Part shown: positions 25,681-33,827 of the stretch, piece by piece
How the letters are laid out: every line of letters starts with the position of its first letter
Numbering within the stretch: position 1 is the first letter of the stretch
Assembly: GCA_036678685.1 (NCBI GenBank)
Contig: JAZIHH010000005.1
Span: forward strand, 62,001-126,000
Direction of reading: 5' to 3'
Source: JAZIHH01 sp036678685
Lineage (GTDB): Bacteria > Bacillota > UBA4882 > UBA10575
DNA length: 64,000 nt
Notes under the pieces: generated by a model
The model's input: only the letters and a program-made list of their open reading frames with translations
Told to the model about the DNA's origin: nothing
Databases searched by the model: none
Made by a program: the position numbers and the translations under genes

Positions 25681-26799
25681 TTGAATATCTTAGCAAATTA
25701 TAAAAAAAGCTTTGCCTTGTATGGTAAAAACTTTGTCCCGGTCTTTCTGGCCACCTTAATCACCGCTGTTCTCTCGGGAATTACCTTCGGCCTGCTGGCC
25801 GGACCGTTGCTCGGCGGGCTGTTTGTTTTGATCGGCAAAACCATCGCCGGGGAGAAAGCAGAATTAAAAGAGATTTTTAGCCGGTTTGACAAATTTCTCC
25901 CCACTTTGGTCATTATTATCCTCACCGGTCTCGCCTGGTTTATCATCTCAATTATTGGGGCTATCCCCGTCTTTGGTCCGTTGTTCCGTCTGGCCGCCGG
26001 TTCTCTCCTCGCGCTTCTTTCTTTTCTGGCTATAGCTTTTATTGTCGACCAGGACCTCGGCCCCGTGGACGCTATCAAGCGGAGCCTGCAATCCTTCCTG
26101 ACCGAACCGCTGACGGTCTGGCTTTACAGCCTGGGTCTTTTGGTTATCAGCTGGATGGGAACCCTCTTATTCATCTTTCCGGTTGTTTTCACCTTACCTT
26201 TGGGGATAATCGGTGCCACTCTTGCTTATTACGAATTATCCTCCCGGGAACCGGCCGCCCTTCAGTTGCAAAACCTAAACCCAAAAATCCGGCGGACAGC
26301 AATTTTATCCCTGGCCGGCCTCTTGGTGCTCGGGCTTATTTTCACTGTCAGAGGCTCTTTTCTTCGTTCCGGCCAAAGCAGAATCCAAAGGAGCCTGACC
26401 GGTAAAATCTTAAGTACGGTTACCGGCCATAAAGTGGATCTTGACAAGGAGGGCGACTCCTTTACCATCGGCGGGGTCACTTTTGGTACGAAAATTCCCA
26501 AAGATTTTCCCAAAGACGTCCCTGTTTACCCCCAGGCCGAAGTTATCTCTTTCCTTGGCGGGGCGGAAGGCAAAGAATATAACGCCGGCGCCATGCTCGC
26601 CACAGAAGACCCTGACGTCAAAGTCGTTGCGTTTTACGAACAAGAACTTAAAAGCAAAGGCTGGGAAGTTGAAACTTCTTATTTAGGGGAGATGGCGATT
26701 ATCACCTTTAAAAAAGCAGGGGGCTGGAACGGTTCCGTGACCGTCATTCCCGGTGAAGGGGAAACGACCATCAGTCTTTCCGTAAAGAACAGCGAGTAA
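25681..26799 (+). CDS. hypothetical multi-TM protein with C-terminal extracytoplasmic domain
   Basis: About 372 residues. The N-terminal 215 residues have five or six membrane spans; a short loop and one further span (TAILSLAGLLVLGLIFTV) follow; then a soluble C-terminal domain of about 140 residues contains IPKDFPKDVPVYPQA and AFYEQELKSKGWEVE, a pattern found in many uncharacterised secreted proteins. I prefer the TTG at 25681 because GGAGGG stands 6 nt before it; an ATG at 25648 lacks such a site. Function unknown; its position after the CsgG gene suggests a shared envelope role. Confidence 0.7.
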   Translation: MNILANYKKSFALYGKNFVPVFLATLITAVLSGITFGLLAGPLLGGLFVLIGKTIAGEKAELKEIFSRFDKFLPTLVIIILTGLAWFIISIIGAIPVFGPLFRLAAGSLLALLSFLAIAFIVDQDLGPVDAIKRSLQSFLTEPLTVWLYSLGLLVISWMGTLLFIFPVVFTLPLGIIGATLAYYELSSREPAALQLQNLNPKIRRTAILSLAGLLVLGLIFTVRGSFLRSGQSRIQRSLTGKILSTVTGHKVDLDKEGDSFTIGGVTFGTKIPKDFPKDVPVYPQAEVISFLGGAEGKEYNAGAMLATEDPDVKVVAFYEQELKSKGWEVETSYLGEMAIITFKKAGGWNGSVTVIPGEGETTISLSVKNSE

Positions 26800-26838
26800 A
26801 GGGCGGAACGTATACCGGGAAGAAAAGAACGGATTCAA

Positions 26839-27654
26839 CTATTCCTTTCTATAAACCCCCGGATTCAAATACCGGAATTTTGTTTCCTCGCGGTTCAAGA
26901 ATTCCGCCTGCCCGATAAAGAGATAACCACCGCTTTCCAGGGCGTCATAAAAGCGGTTGGCCAGTTCCGTTTGGGTTTTTGCCGCAAAATAAATCATGAC
27001 GTTGCGGCAGAAGATGACATGAAACTTTTTCTTGAAGGGAAAGACCTTTTCCATCAGGTTAAACCGGCGGAAGATCACTTCGCGTTTAATCGTGTCAACA
27101 ACGGCGCTTCTTTGCTGATCAATTTTGAGAAAATATTTCCGCCGCCAAGGAGGCGGGACAAGCCGGAGCTTGTCGTTGGAATAGATTCCTTGGACTGCTT
27201 TTTCCAGGGCTTTCGTGGAAATATCGGTGGCCAGTATTTTTGTGTCCCAGGTTTCCTTTTCAGCGCCGAAAAAGTCGGCAATGGTCATGGCCAGGGTGTA
27301 TGCTTCCTCCCCGGTGGCACAACCGGCGCTCCAGATGCGCAGATCCTTATTCTCCCTTTCTTTCTCTACAAGATAGGGCAGTACCAGGTCGCGAAAATAG
27401 ACAAAATGATCCGCTTCTCTCATGAAATAAGTATGGTTGGTGGTGAGCTTGTTGACCAGGGTATCAAGGGCCGCGCCGGTCCGGTCTTCTTGCACATATT
27501 TTAAGTAGGCGGCAAGACTGCCGAAATTGTTCCTGGCGATATAGTTCTGCAGTCTTCCGACGACCAAACTTTTTTTATGGGTCAAATCAACCCCATAATT
27601 TGTCTTCATGAAGTTGACCAGTTGGGCAAATTCCCGTTCGCTTATTGGCCTCAT
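26839..27654 (-). CDS. cheR: chemotaxis protein methyltransferase CheR
   Basis: 271-residue SAM-dependent methyltransferase that methylates glutamates of receptors. The N-terminal helical domain (FAQLVNFMKTNYGVDL, KLTTNHTYFMREADHF) leads into the SAM domain with RIWSAGCATGEEAYTLAM, ILATDISTKALEKA and the late VIFCRNVMIYF. The ATG at 27654 follows GGGAG; an upstream in-frame ATG at 27681 lies in a hairpin. It is downstream of the mcp C-terminal half on the minus strand and would follow cheY-cheA-cheW-mcp if the inverted segment were flipped. Confidence 0.95.
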   Translation of the reverse strand: MRPISEREFAQLVNFMKTNYGVDLTHKKSLVVGRLQNYIARNNFGSLAAYLKYVQEDRTGAALDTLVNKLTTNHTYFMREADHFVYFRDLVLPYLVEKERENKDLRIWSAGCATGEEAYTLAMTIADFFGAEKETWDTKILATDISTKALEKAVQGIYSNDKLRLVPPPWRRKYFLKIDQQRSAVVDTIKREVIFRRFNLMEKVFPFKKKFHVIFCRNVMIYFAAKTQTELANRFYDALESGGYLFIGQAEFLNREETKFRYLNPGVYRKE

Positions 27655-27671
27655 TTTGCTCCCGGATCCTG

Positions 27672-27710
27672 CGCCAAACAAAGAAGCCGTAACGGCTTCT
27701 TTGTTTGGCG
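27672..27710. other. perfect 19-bp inverted repeat between mcp and cheR
   Basis: CGCCAAACAAAGAAGCCGT, one A, then its exact complement ACGGCTTCTTTGTTTGGCG. On the plus strand it is followed by TACGTTTTTA, so it might terminate plus transcripts. For the mcp-cheR direction no T run follows, so it may instead set the mcp/cheR ratio through mRNA processing. Confidence 0.75.
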
Positions 27711-27720
27711 TACGTTTTTA

Positions 27721-29131
27721 TTAATATTTTCCGTAATTATCCGTTTCCAGTGAGGTCTTGTTCATCGGCCGGTTGTCTTCAAATCTGTCCGCCGCTGTCA
27801 AGATTTCTTCTTCCCCATGATAAAGGGGTTTTTCCTTTGGTGAACGGTTTATCTGCTCCGCCCTGTCGCCGTTCAACTGGAACACGTCCGGAGTTAAGGC
27901 GTTGCCTCCGCCCCGCCGGTGTTGATTATTCTTTTTCAGTTTGAATTTGCGGATGGAATTCTTCATTAACTCCGCCTGGCTGGAGAGTTCCTCACTGGCG
28001 GCCGCCGTCTCTTCGGCGGTGGCCGAAGTGTTCTGGACGACCTGGGATATCTGATCAATGGCCTGATTAATCTGGGCAATTTCGGTTTCCTGTTCCGCGG
28101 AGGCCGTAGCGATCCTGGCGTTCAAACTGACGGCATCATTGGCCCCTTCTTCGATCTTTTTCAACACCTCCGCGGTCTCGTTGGCAATTTTCATCCCGAT
28201 CTCCGCTTTGAGGATGGAATCTTCGATCATCGCCGTTGTTTCTTTGGCGGCATGGGCGCTCCGCGCCGCCAGATTCCTGACTTCCTCCGCAACGACGGCG
28301 AATCCCTTTCCGTGCTGGCCGGCCCGGGCCGCTTCCACCGCCGCGTTCAGCGCCAGGATATTGGTTTGAAACGCCAAATCGTCAATGACTTTAATCACTT
28401 TGGAGATATTGCCGGCCGCATCATTGATATCCGCCATTGCTTTAAGCATTTCTTGCATCTGCCGGTTGCCCTGGACGGTAGTTTCTTGGGCTTTGCGTGC
28501 CAGTTCACTGGCTTTATTGGCATTGGCGGCATTCTCCTTGGCCTGCGCGGCAATCTGGGTAAGGGTGGCGGTAATTTCCTGAATCGAACTGGCCTGTTCC
28601 GTCGTCCCATGGGATAGCGACTGGCTGGAAAGGGACAACTGGTAGGCGCCGGCCGCCACTTGCTCGGCGGCAGAATTGATGTTATGTAAGTCGGTGTTCA
28701 AATTGGCGATCATCCGGTTGAAGTTTCTGGCCAGGTTGCCGATTTCATCCCTGGTAATGACCTTGATTTCGCCCGTCAAATCGCCTTTGCTCATTTTTTC
28801 CACTTCCGCATCCAGCAAAAGGATCGGGCGGGTAATATTGTTGGCCACCAACACCGTTATAACGCCGGCGGCGGCCAGTAAAAGAATGGAGGCTGCCAGA
28901 ATAACCCCCCGGGCCGTCCTGACGCGGGCAAAAGCTTCATTCGGATCCTGCACCACAACCAAACCCCAGCCCGTATCGCCGACCGGCACAAAGGCGGAAA
29001 AGACTTCTTCCTGTCTTTGGGGATCAAAGTAGCGGCCGACTCCGGATTCACCCGCGATTACCTTTTGGACCATCGGGATGTCCAAAACATTGGTAATCGT
29101 TCTGGTGACCTCAACATCCCGGTGGGCCGCA
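27721..29131 (-). pseudogene. methyl-accepting chemotaxis protein, C-terminal half, separated by the inversion
   Basis: Begins in frame at 29131 with AAHRDVEVTRTI, the second part of the dCache sensor (SAFVPVGDTGWGLVVVQDPN). Then come TM2 (GVILAASILLLAAAGVITVL), HAMP (NNITRPILLLDAEVEKMSKG), methylation helices, the conserved signalling tip FQTNILALNAAVEAARAG, and a C-terminal tail. It has no start of its own; an ATG at 29169 belongs to out-of-frame binding-protein DNA. Joined to 19401-20083 it forms a full receptor. Confidence 0.92.
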
Positions 29132-30088
29132 CAGTTTGTCGACTGCCTCGGAATTCTTGGTGGTTGCACTCTTCATGAAGGTCATGTTCGGTTCAAAAAT
29201 AAGTTTGGCGTCGCCGGTTTGGTTGGGGAAGGGGAAGATCCCAAAATCGAAGTTTTCATCGATGGTCAGGAAGTTCTGGATGGACCAGAAGCCGGAAACC
29301 TTCATCGCCGCTTGGCCAAAGACCATTCTGGTGTCGCAGTCGATCTGGGGCAGGGAGAAGGTTTCTCTGGTCCAGGTGTTGTCATAAATCAATTTCACAT
29401 ATTCGTAACACTTCCTGTACTCCGGTGAAGTGGCAAAAGAGACTTTCCCGGCCCGGAACTGATCGCCCCAGTCGGGTGTTTTGGCAAATACATCGTTGAT
29501 CGCAAATTGCATGACGATGTTGCCGATGCTCCAGGTGTCAACCATGTGCGAGGCAAAGGGGGTTATTCCCGCGGCTTTCAGTTGGTTGATGACCCCGGCC
29601 AGCTCCTCATGGGTGGTGGGGACTTGCAAGCCAAGTTCTTCAAACATTTTTCTGTTGTAATAGACACCCTGGTACAGACAGTTATAGACGATGCCGTAGA
29701 CCTTGCCGTCGATGGTGACACCGGGGATCGCGGCATCCAAAATATTATCGAGATAACTCTTGCCGCTTAAATCGGCCAGTAAACCCTGTCCCCCGTAAGT
29801 GGCCACATCTTGCGCTTTACCAATAATGATGTCCGGCAGACCCGTCTGGATATACTGCTGCATCCGGGGGTGGAAGTTGTTGCTCCATTCGTGGATTTCC
29901 CATTGCAAAGTAATTTCCGGATATTTTTTGGCCACCGCCGCAGATATTATATCCTGGATGCCGTCGTCCGTCGTGGATATTCCGGCGAGGATGGTTACGG
30001 TTGTTTTTTGCGGAGCGCCGAAAATTGTCGTGGAGCAAAGAAAAACCGCGAGGAGTACGAAAAGAAACGATTTGGAAACGGTTTTCAT
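29132..30088 (-). pseudogene. ABC sugar-binding protein, N-terminal part, cut by the inversion
   Basis: 319 residues of a family 1 extracellular solute-binding protein: a signal peptide (SKSFLFVLLAVFLCSTTIFG), GISTTDDGIQDIISAAVAKK, GLPDIIIGKAQDVATYGGQG, YNCLYQGVYYNRKMFEELG and DTRMVFGQAAMKVSGFWSIQ. Natural sequence ends in KNSEAVDKL at 29132. A few foreign codons then run to a stop just inside mcp DNA. The last 97 residues are at 20084-20377. ATG at 30088 follows AAAGGAGGGC. As it stands, the binding protein lacks its C-terminal lobe and would not work. Confidence 0.92.
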
Positions 30089-30228
30089 TAAAGTAAGCCC
30101 TCCTTTTTTCCTTCCTTCCTTTTTAATTCCTTAGCCGTCAAACCCCGTTAATAACTTTTAGAGAATACGCCTCTTTTACGCCTCCTTTCCCTCTTTATTT
30201 CCTTAAGGCGACGTTTCTTATGGGGATC

Positions 30229-30310
30229 TATTCTCTAAAAATTTTCATAATCCTGCCTTAAAACTGAAAAAAATAAAATATTTTCAGGAGGGACCGAAAA
30301 ATTTTCAGCA
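30229..30310 (-). promoter_or_regulatory. LacI-type promoter/operator module, copy A (before the binding-protein gene)
   Basis: TATTCTCTAAAAATTTTCA, CCTGCC, ACTGAAAAAAATAA and AAAAATTTTCAGCAA in order. The same series occurs before the lectin gene (32048-32126) and in shorter form before lacI (31394-31441). The symmetric core TGAAAATTTTCA is a plausible operator. A 12-bp inverted repeat (TTTTAGAGAATA, 30156-30167, with TATTCTCTAAAA, 30229-30240) and a direct repeat of ACGCCTC near 30168 lie beside it. Confidence 0.7.
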
Positions 30311-31357
30311 AGAGGCATGATCTTTAACCGCGGCCAATTCACCCAGGGAATCCCGTTCCACAATTTCGATGGGGAGAACGACTTGTCTTTGTTGTAAAGG
30401 TTGGTTGTTTAACAAGGCCAACAGCATTTCCGCAGCTATTTTACCCATGGTCACCACCGGCCAACGGATGGACGCCAGCGGCGGAACGGTGAAAGCGGAA
30501 GCTTCTTCATCGTCAAATCCTATTAAACGGACGTCATCGGGGATTTTAAACCCCCGGTCGTGCAAGGCGCTGATGACTCCGACGGCCAAAAAATCATTGT
30601 AAACAAAAATTCCGGTCGGGGGTTGTTCGACTTGGTCCAATAATTTCAGGGTGGCGTTATACGCTTCTTGCTGGGTTTCCCCGCCCTCTACCGTGTAACG
30701 CTCATCGTACTTAATATTCCAATCCTGCAGGGCTTTCCGGTATCCCTCCAGGCGGGCGAGGGATGCCAAAGTGGTTAATTTACCGCTGATGTAGGCAATG
30801 CAGCGGCATCCGCGTTTGGCCAGGGCCGTTACTGCCGTGTACGCGCCGCTAAAGCTGTCTACGTCCACATAGGGAATATTCAAGGTTGAAATGGGCCGTC
30901 CCAGAGTCACAAAGGGATATTGCAAATTGTTCAGTAACGTTACATAGGGATCGTCGATTTGCGTTTGGGCCAAAATAAAACCGGTCACACCGCTTTTAAT
31001 CAACTCGTTGATTTTTTGCCGGGGATTGATCTCGGCCCTGGTGGTACTTAAGATTATGCGGTAATTTTGTTTTTCAAATACTTGTTGGACGCCGGATAAA
31101 AACTTGGCAAAAAAGGAGGCGCCGCTCACAAAAGCATCGGAACTCTCCACTAAAAAAGCAATCGTTTTAACGGTTGCTTTCCGGTTTTTTGCGTACATGG
31201 ACGGTTTGTAACCCATGGCCAAGGCCAGAGCCTGAACCTTCCGGCGGGTTTCCTCATTGACACCGGGACTACCGGATAAAACCCTGGATACGGTGCTTAT
31301 TGATACTTGGGCTTTCTCTGCGATATCGGTGATGGTAACCTTTTTTGTATTGGCCAC
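30305..31357 (-). CDS. LacI-family transcriptional regulator
   Basis: 350 residues. N-terminal HTH VTITDIAEKAQVSISTVSRV with the hinge helix region NEETRRKVQALALAMGYKPS, then a periplasmic-binding-protein-like sugar domain (GVTGFILAQTQIDDP, GIFVYNDFLAVGVISAL, LIGFDDEEASAFTVPPLASI). It lies directly upstream of the binding-protein gene. The same TGAAAATTTTCA-type sites occur before lacI, before the binding protein and before the ricin-type lectin, so it probably controls all three and itself. The inducer is likely an alpha-galactoside, judged from the linked GH36 gene. Confidence 0.93.
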   Translation of the reverse strand: MANTKKVTITDIAEKAQVSISTVSRVLSGSPGVNEETRRKVQALALAMGYKPSMYAKNRKATVKTIAFLVESSDAFVSGASFFAKFLSGVQQVFEKQNYRIILSTTRAEINPRQKINELIKSGVTGFILAQTQIDDPYVTLLNNLQYPFVTLGRPISTLNIPYVDVDSFSGAYTAVTALAKRGCRCIAYISGKLTTLASLARLEGYRKALQDWNIKYDERYTVEGGETQQEAYNATLKLLDQVEQPPTGIFVYNDFLAVGVISALHDRGFKIPDDVRLIGFDDEEASAFTVPPLASIRWPVVTMGKIAAEMLLALLNNQPLQQRQVVLPIEIVERDSLGELAAVKDHASC

Positions 31358-31393
31358 AAATTTTCACTCCAATCCCGGGAATTTTATTTATAG

Positions 31394-31441
31394 TATTCTC
31401 TGCAAAAAACCAGAAACCTGCCGGATCACTGAAAATTTTCA
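31394..31441 (-). promoter_or_regulatory. LacI-type promoter/operator module, copy B (before lacI)
   Basis: TATTCTCT, CCTGCC and ACTGAAAATTTTCA in the same order and spacing as copies A and C, 37 bp upstream of lacI. It has the clearest symmetric core, TGAAAATTTTCA at 31430-31441. Supports autoregulation. Confidence 0.7.
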
Positions 31442-31507
31442 ATAAAGAGCGGTGGAAGAAGAGTTTGAAGGCGCCGGTTCCCGGCGCCATGCAGGCGTCA
31501 TGCGGGA

Positions 31508-31560
31508 GTGAACCCCGCCGCCCGTTGCCTTTCCGTATGGCAGCGAGGGCGGGGTTCAAC
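31508..31560. terminator. long hairpin between lacI and the lectin gene
   Basis: GTGAACCCCGCC pairs with GGCGGGGTTCAA across a loop that can itself pair partly (CCCG...). It lies 29 bp after the lectin stop on the minus strand; on the plus strand it is followed by CGCTTCTTTT. Likely a transcription terminator, direction uncertain. Confidence 0.5.
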
Positions 31561-31588
31561 CGCTTCTTTTACCGGAAACTTATGAGGG

Positions 31589-32026
31589 CTAATTTACCGG
31601 AAGGAGTCGCCACTGTTGATTGTGAGCGCCGTTGGCGGGCCACTGGATCACATTGGCGCCGTCGCCCGTGCCCGCCCCGTTGACATCCAGCATTTGGTTG
31701 CTGTTTCTGTTCCTTATGTTGTAATAGCCGTCGCCCGTGTCCAGCAATTCCCAGTGCTGATGATAACCGCTGTTATCCGACCGTTGCTCGACATTGGCCC
31801 CGCCGGACAGGGAAGCATTCTCCACGGTCAGCAGTTTGTTGCTGTGCCGGGCCACTATTTTGTAATACCTGCTGTCCACAGGGATGAGGTACCAATGTTG
31901 ATTATGGTTGCCGTTGTCCCTCCACTGGAAGACATTGGCGCCGTCGGCTGTCGAAGCTTCCTGTACATCCAGCAGTTTGTTGCTGTGCCGGGCTTGTATT
32001 TTGTAGTAGGTAACCGGTGTCCGCAT
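31589..32026 (-). CDS. ricin B-type (beta-trefoil) lectin
   Basis: 145 residues made of three repeats, each with a DGANV turn and a QxW-type motif: NHNQHWYLIP, YHQHWELL and AHNQQWRLLPVN. Each also has the HSNKLLDV or SNQMLDV strand. This is one complete beta-trefoil of the RicinB_lectin_2 type, which binds galactose-like sugars. No signal peptide and no attached catalytic domain. It shares the LacI promoter module with lacI and the binding-protein gene, so it belongs to the same sugar response. How a leaderless lectin serves sugar uptake is unclear. Confidence 0.88.
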   Translation of the reverse strand: MRTPVTYYKIQARHSNKLLDVQEASTADGANVFQWRDNGNHNQHWYLIPVDSRYYKIVARHSNKLLTVENASLSGGANVEQRSDNSGYHQHWELLDTGDGYYNIRNRNSNQMLDVNGAGTGDGANVIQWPANGAHNQQWRLLPVN

Positions 32027-32047
32027 CGCCAGTTTATTACCGGGAAA

Positions 32048-32126
32048 TATTCGCTAAAAATTTTCAGGTTCCTGCCAGATTACTGAAAAAAATAATAATT
32101 TTTCAGTAGAAATAAATTTTTCAGCA
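32048..32126 (-). promoter_or_regulatory. LacI-type promoter/operator module, copy C (before the lectin gene)
   Basis: TATTCGCTAAAAATTTTCA, CCTGCC, ACTGAAAAAAATAATAAT, TTTTCAG and AAATTTTTCAGCAA, closely matching copy A. On the minus strand TTTCAG and GAAAAT stand 17 bp apart in copies A and C and could act as -35/-10. The remaining gap to 32431 shows no gene; it must also carry the promoter of the transporter on the plus strand, which I cannot place. Confidence 0.7.
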
Positions 32127-32431
32127 AAAAAACATGGTAGGGGGCCGGATTCGGGAAAATTGCTGTTCTGCGGAAGGACAATAATGGTGGCCGGATGAAT
32201 ACAGAGGGGAGATAAATCCCATAACGAAACGGTTGGTTCCGTGGCGGACGGAGGTCACTGGTCTTTATCTTTAATGCTGTTATGGGGAAAGGTTTTTGGC
32301 TTGTTGTGGAGAATATTGTAATGTCACCGGCTGTCAAACTGGTGGACAGAATGATGGGTAAACCTCTATCAGCTTCTATGCGATGGGGTATAAGCTATGG
32401 GGCAGCATAATTTTTGAATTGGGGGATGACG

Positions 32432-33799
32432 ATGTCCGACAAGCTTTCCTTCTGGTCCAAGTTTTTGTATGGTGTTACCGACTTTGGGTTTAGTATCGCT
32501 TATACGATTCCCGCTTTTTACCTTCTCATCTTCCTCACCGACGTGGTCAACTTTCCCCCGGCCTTGGCCGGTACGCTTCTTTTGGTGGCCAAGATCTGGG
32601 ATGCGCTGATTGATCCGGTGATTGGTCACGTCTCCGACCGGACCAAAACCCGATGGGGGCGGAGAAGACCTTTTCTTCTCTGGTTTGCGTTGCCGTTCGG
32701 TTTGACGTTTGGTCTCATCTGGCAGATTCCCCAGGTGGCGTCGCCGGTGGGGCAGACCCTGCTTATTTTCGGCGCCATCTTTTCCTTTATTACGTTCTTT
32801 TCCTTGCTTTCGGTCCCGTATTCCTCACTGGCGCCGGAGATGACCAGGGATTACGATGAACGCACCAATCTCAACGGTTACCGGATGTTCTTTTCCATCA
32901 TCGGCGGGCTGGTGGCCGTGCTCTTGCCCTCCTATTTTTTCGGGTTGTCACCGGACCTGCGTTACGGATACCGGATCATGGGGATTTCGATCGGGGTGGT
33001 CCTGGCCATCCTGCCGCTCTTTGCCTTTGCGGGGACCAAGGAAAAGCTCTCGGCCAGGCAGGACCGGGTGCCGTTGAAAAAAGGGCTGGGTTTGGTCCTC
33101 TCCAACCGGCCTTATATTTTAGCCCTCACTACGTACCTGGCGACGTGGGTGGCAATTGACATTATCTCGGCCGTCTTTATTTATTACCTCAAATACTGGC
33201 TGGCAATCGGCGAAGAGAAGAGCAACATTATTTTTGGGATCATCTTTATCGTGGCCGCCGTCTTCTTGCCCTTCTGGGTAAAATATACGGAGCGTTTCGG
33301 GAAAAAAGAGTCTTACTTTGCCGGTCTGGGCTTTTTGGCCGTGATTATGCTGGCGACCATCTTTATCCAGCCCGGCCAGCGCAATCTGGTCTACCTGGTG
33401 GCCGCTCTATCCGGAATCGGGGTTTCGGCCGCGCATATCATTCCCCTTTCCATCATTCCCGATACCATAGAGTTTGACGAATTGCGCTCCGGCCACCGGC
33501 AGGAGGGCATCTACTTCGGGCTGGTCACTTTTATGCACCAATTCGCCACTTCGGGCGCGCTTTTTATTGTCGGCCTTGTTTTGCAATGGTCGGGTTATGT
33601 TCCGAATATCGCCCAGAGCGCCGGCACCTTGCTGGCCATCCGTCTGCTGCTGGGGCTGTTGCCGGCCGTTTTGATCGGCCTCGGCGTGCTGGTTTTGCTT
33701 AAATTCCCCATTGACCGCGCCTATCACCTGCAGATCACGAGGGAACTCGCTGCCCGGGCCACTTCCGCCGCCGGGGCGGAGGAACCGTCAGGAAAATAA
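32432..33799 (+). CDS. GPH-family sugar:cation symporter (MelB-like)
   Basis: 455-residue secondary transporter with 12 predicted membrane spans. Family motifs: FGFSIAYTIPAFYLLIFLTD, the cation/sugar site region KIWDALIDPVIGHVSDRTKT, RWGRRRPFLLW and YDERTNLNGYRMFFS, and the late GIYFGLVTFMHQFATSGALF. Start ATG at 32432 after GGGGG; two in-frame ATG/GTG codons just upstream are alternatives. It probably imports an oligosaccharide or glycoside, fitting the alpha-galactoside genes next door, though it lacks the shared operator. Confidence 0.92.
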   Translation: MSDKLSFWSKFLYGVTDFGFSIAYTIPAFYLLIFLTDVVNFPPALAGTLLLVAKIWDALIDPVIGHVSDRTKTRWGRRRPFLLWFALPFGLTFGLIWQIPQVASPVGQTLLIFGAIFSFITFFSLLSVPYSSLAPEMTRDYDERTNLNGYRMFFSIIGGLVAVLLPSYFFGLSPDLRYGYRIMGISIGVVLAILPLFAFAGTKEKLSARQDRVPLKKGLGLVLSNRPYILALTTYLATWVAIDIISAVFIYYLKYWLAIGEEKSNIIFGIIFIVAAVFLPFWVKYTERFGKKESYFAGLGFLAVIMLATIFIQPGQRNLVYLVAALSGIGVSAAHIIPLSIIPDTIEFDELRSGHRQEGIYFGLVTFMHQFATSGALFIVGLVLQWSGYVPNIAQSAGTLLAIRLLLGLLPAVLIGLGVLVLLKFPIDRAYHLQITRELAARATSAAGAEEPSGK

Positions 33800-33827
33800 A
33801 AAGAGACCAACCATCGGAGGTATCATC

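Larger units (their letters stand above)
20084..29131. other. inverted segment of about 9,048 bp
   Basis: Both ends lie inside genes and are reciprocal. At 20083/20084 mcp sequence (...GGAAAGTA) meets binding-protein sequence (TTTGAGGTT...). At 29131/29132, read on the minus strand, binding-protein sequence (...GACAAACTG) meets mcp sequence (TGCGGCCCAC...). Flipping 20084-29131 gives GGAAAGTATGCGGCCCAC for mcp and GACAAACTGTTTGAGGTT for the binding protein; both are in frame with no base gained or lost. Only 1 bp (T) of microhomology and a faint AAAxTxT similarity are seen at the ends, no long inverted repeat. In the flipped state cheY-cheA-cheW-mcp-cheR and lacI-binding protein-permeases-alpha-galactosidase become two intact clusters. 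Confidence 0.9.

Noticed and set aside
20084..29131. Two separate MCP genes and two separate binding-protein genes instead of an inversion
   Set aside because: The pieces are exactly complementary halves, rejoin in frame with no lost base, and each lacks a start or an end of its own.
20084..29131. Long inverted repeats or an invertase gene at the inversion ends
   Set aside because: The flanks share only about one base of microhomology and weak AAAxTxT similarity; no recombinase gene is in or beside the segment.
31616..32086. Plus-strand open frame across the lectin gene
   Set aside because: Mirror of a repetitive beta-trefoil gene on the minus strand; no ribosome site and low-complexity Val/Ala content.
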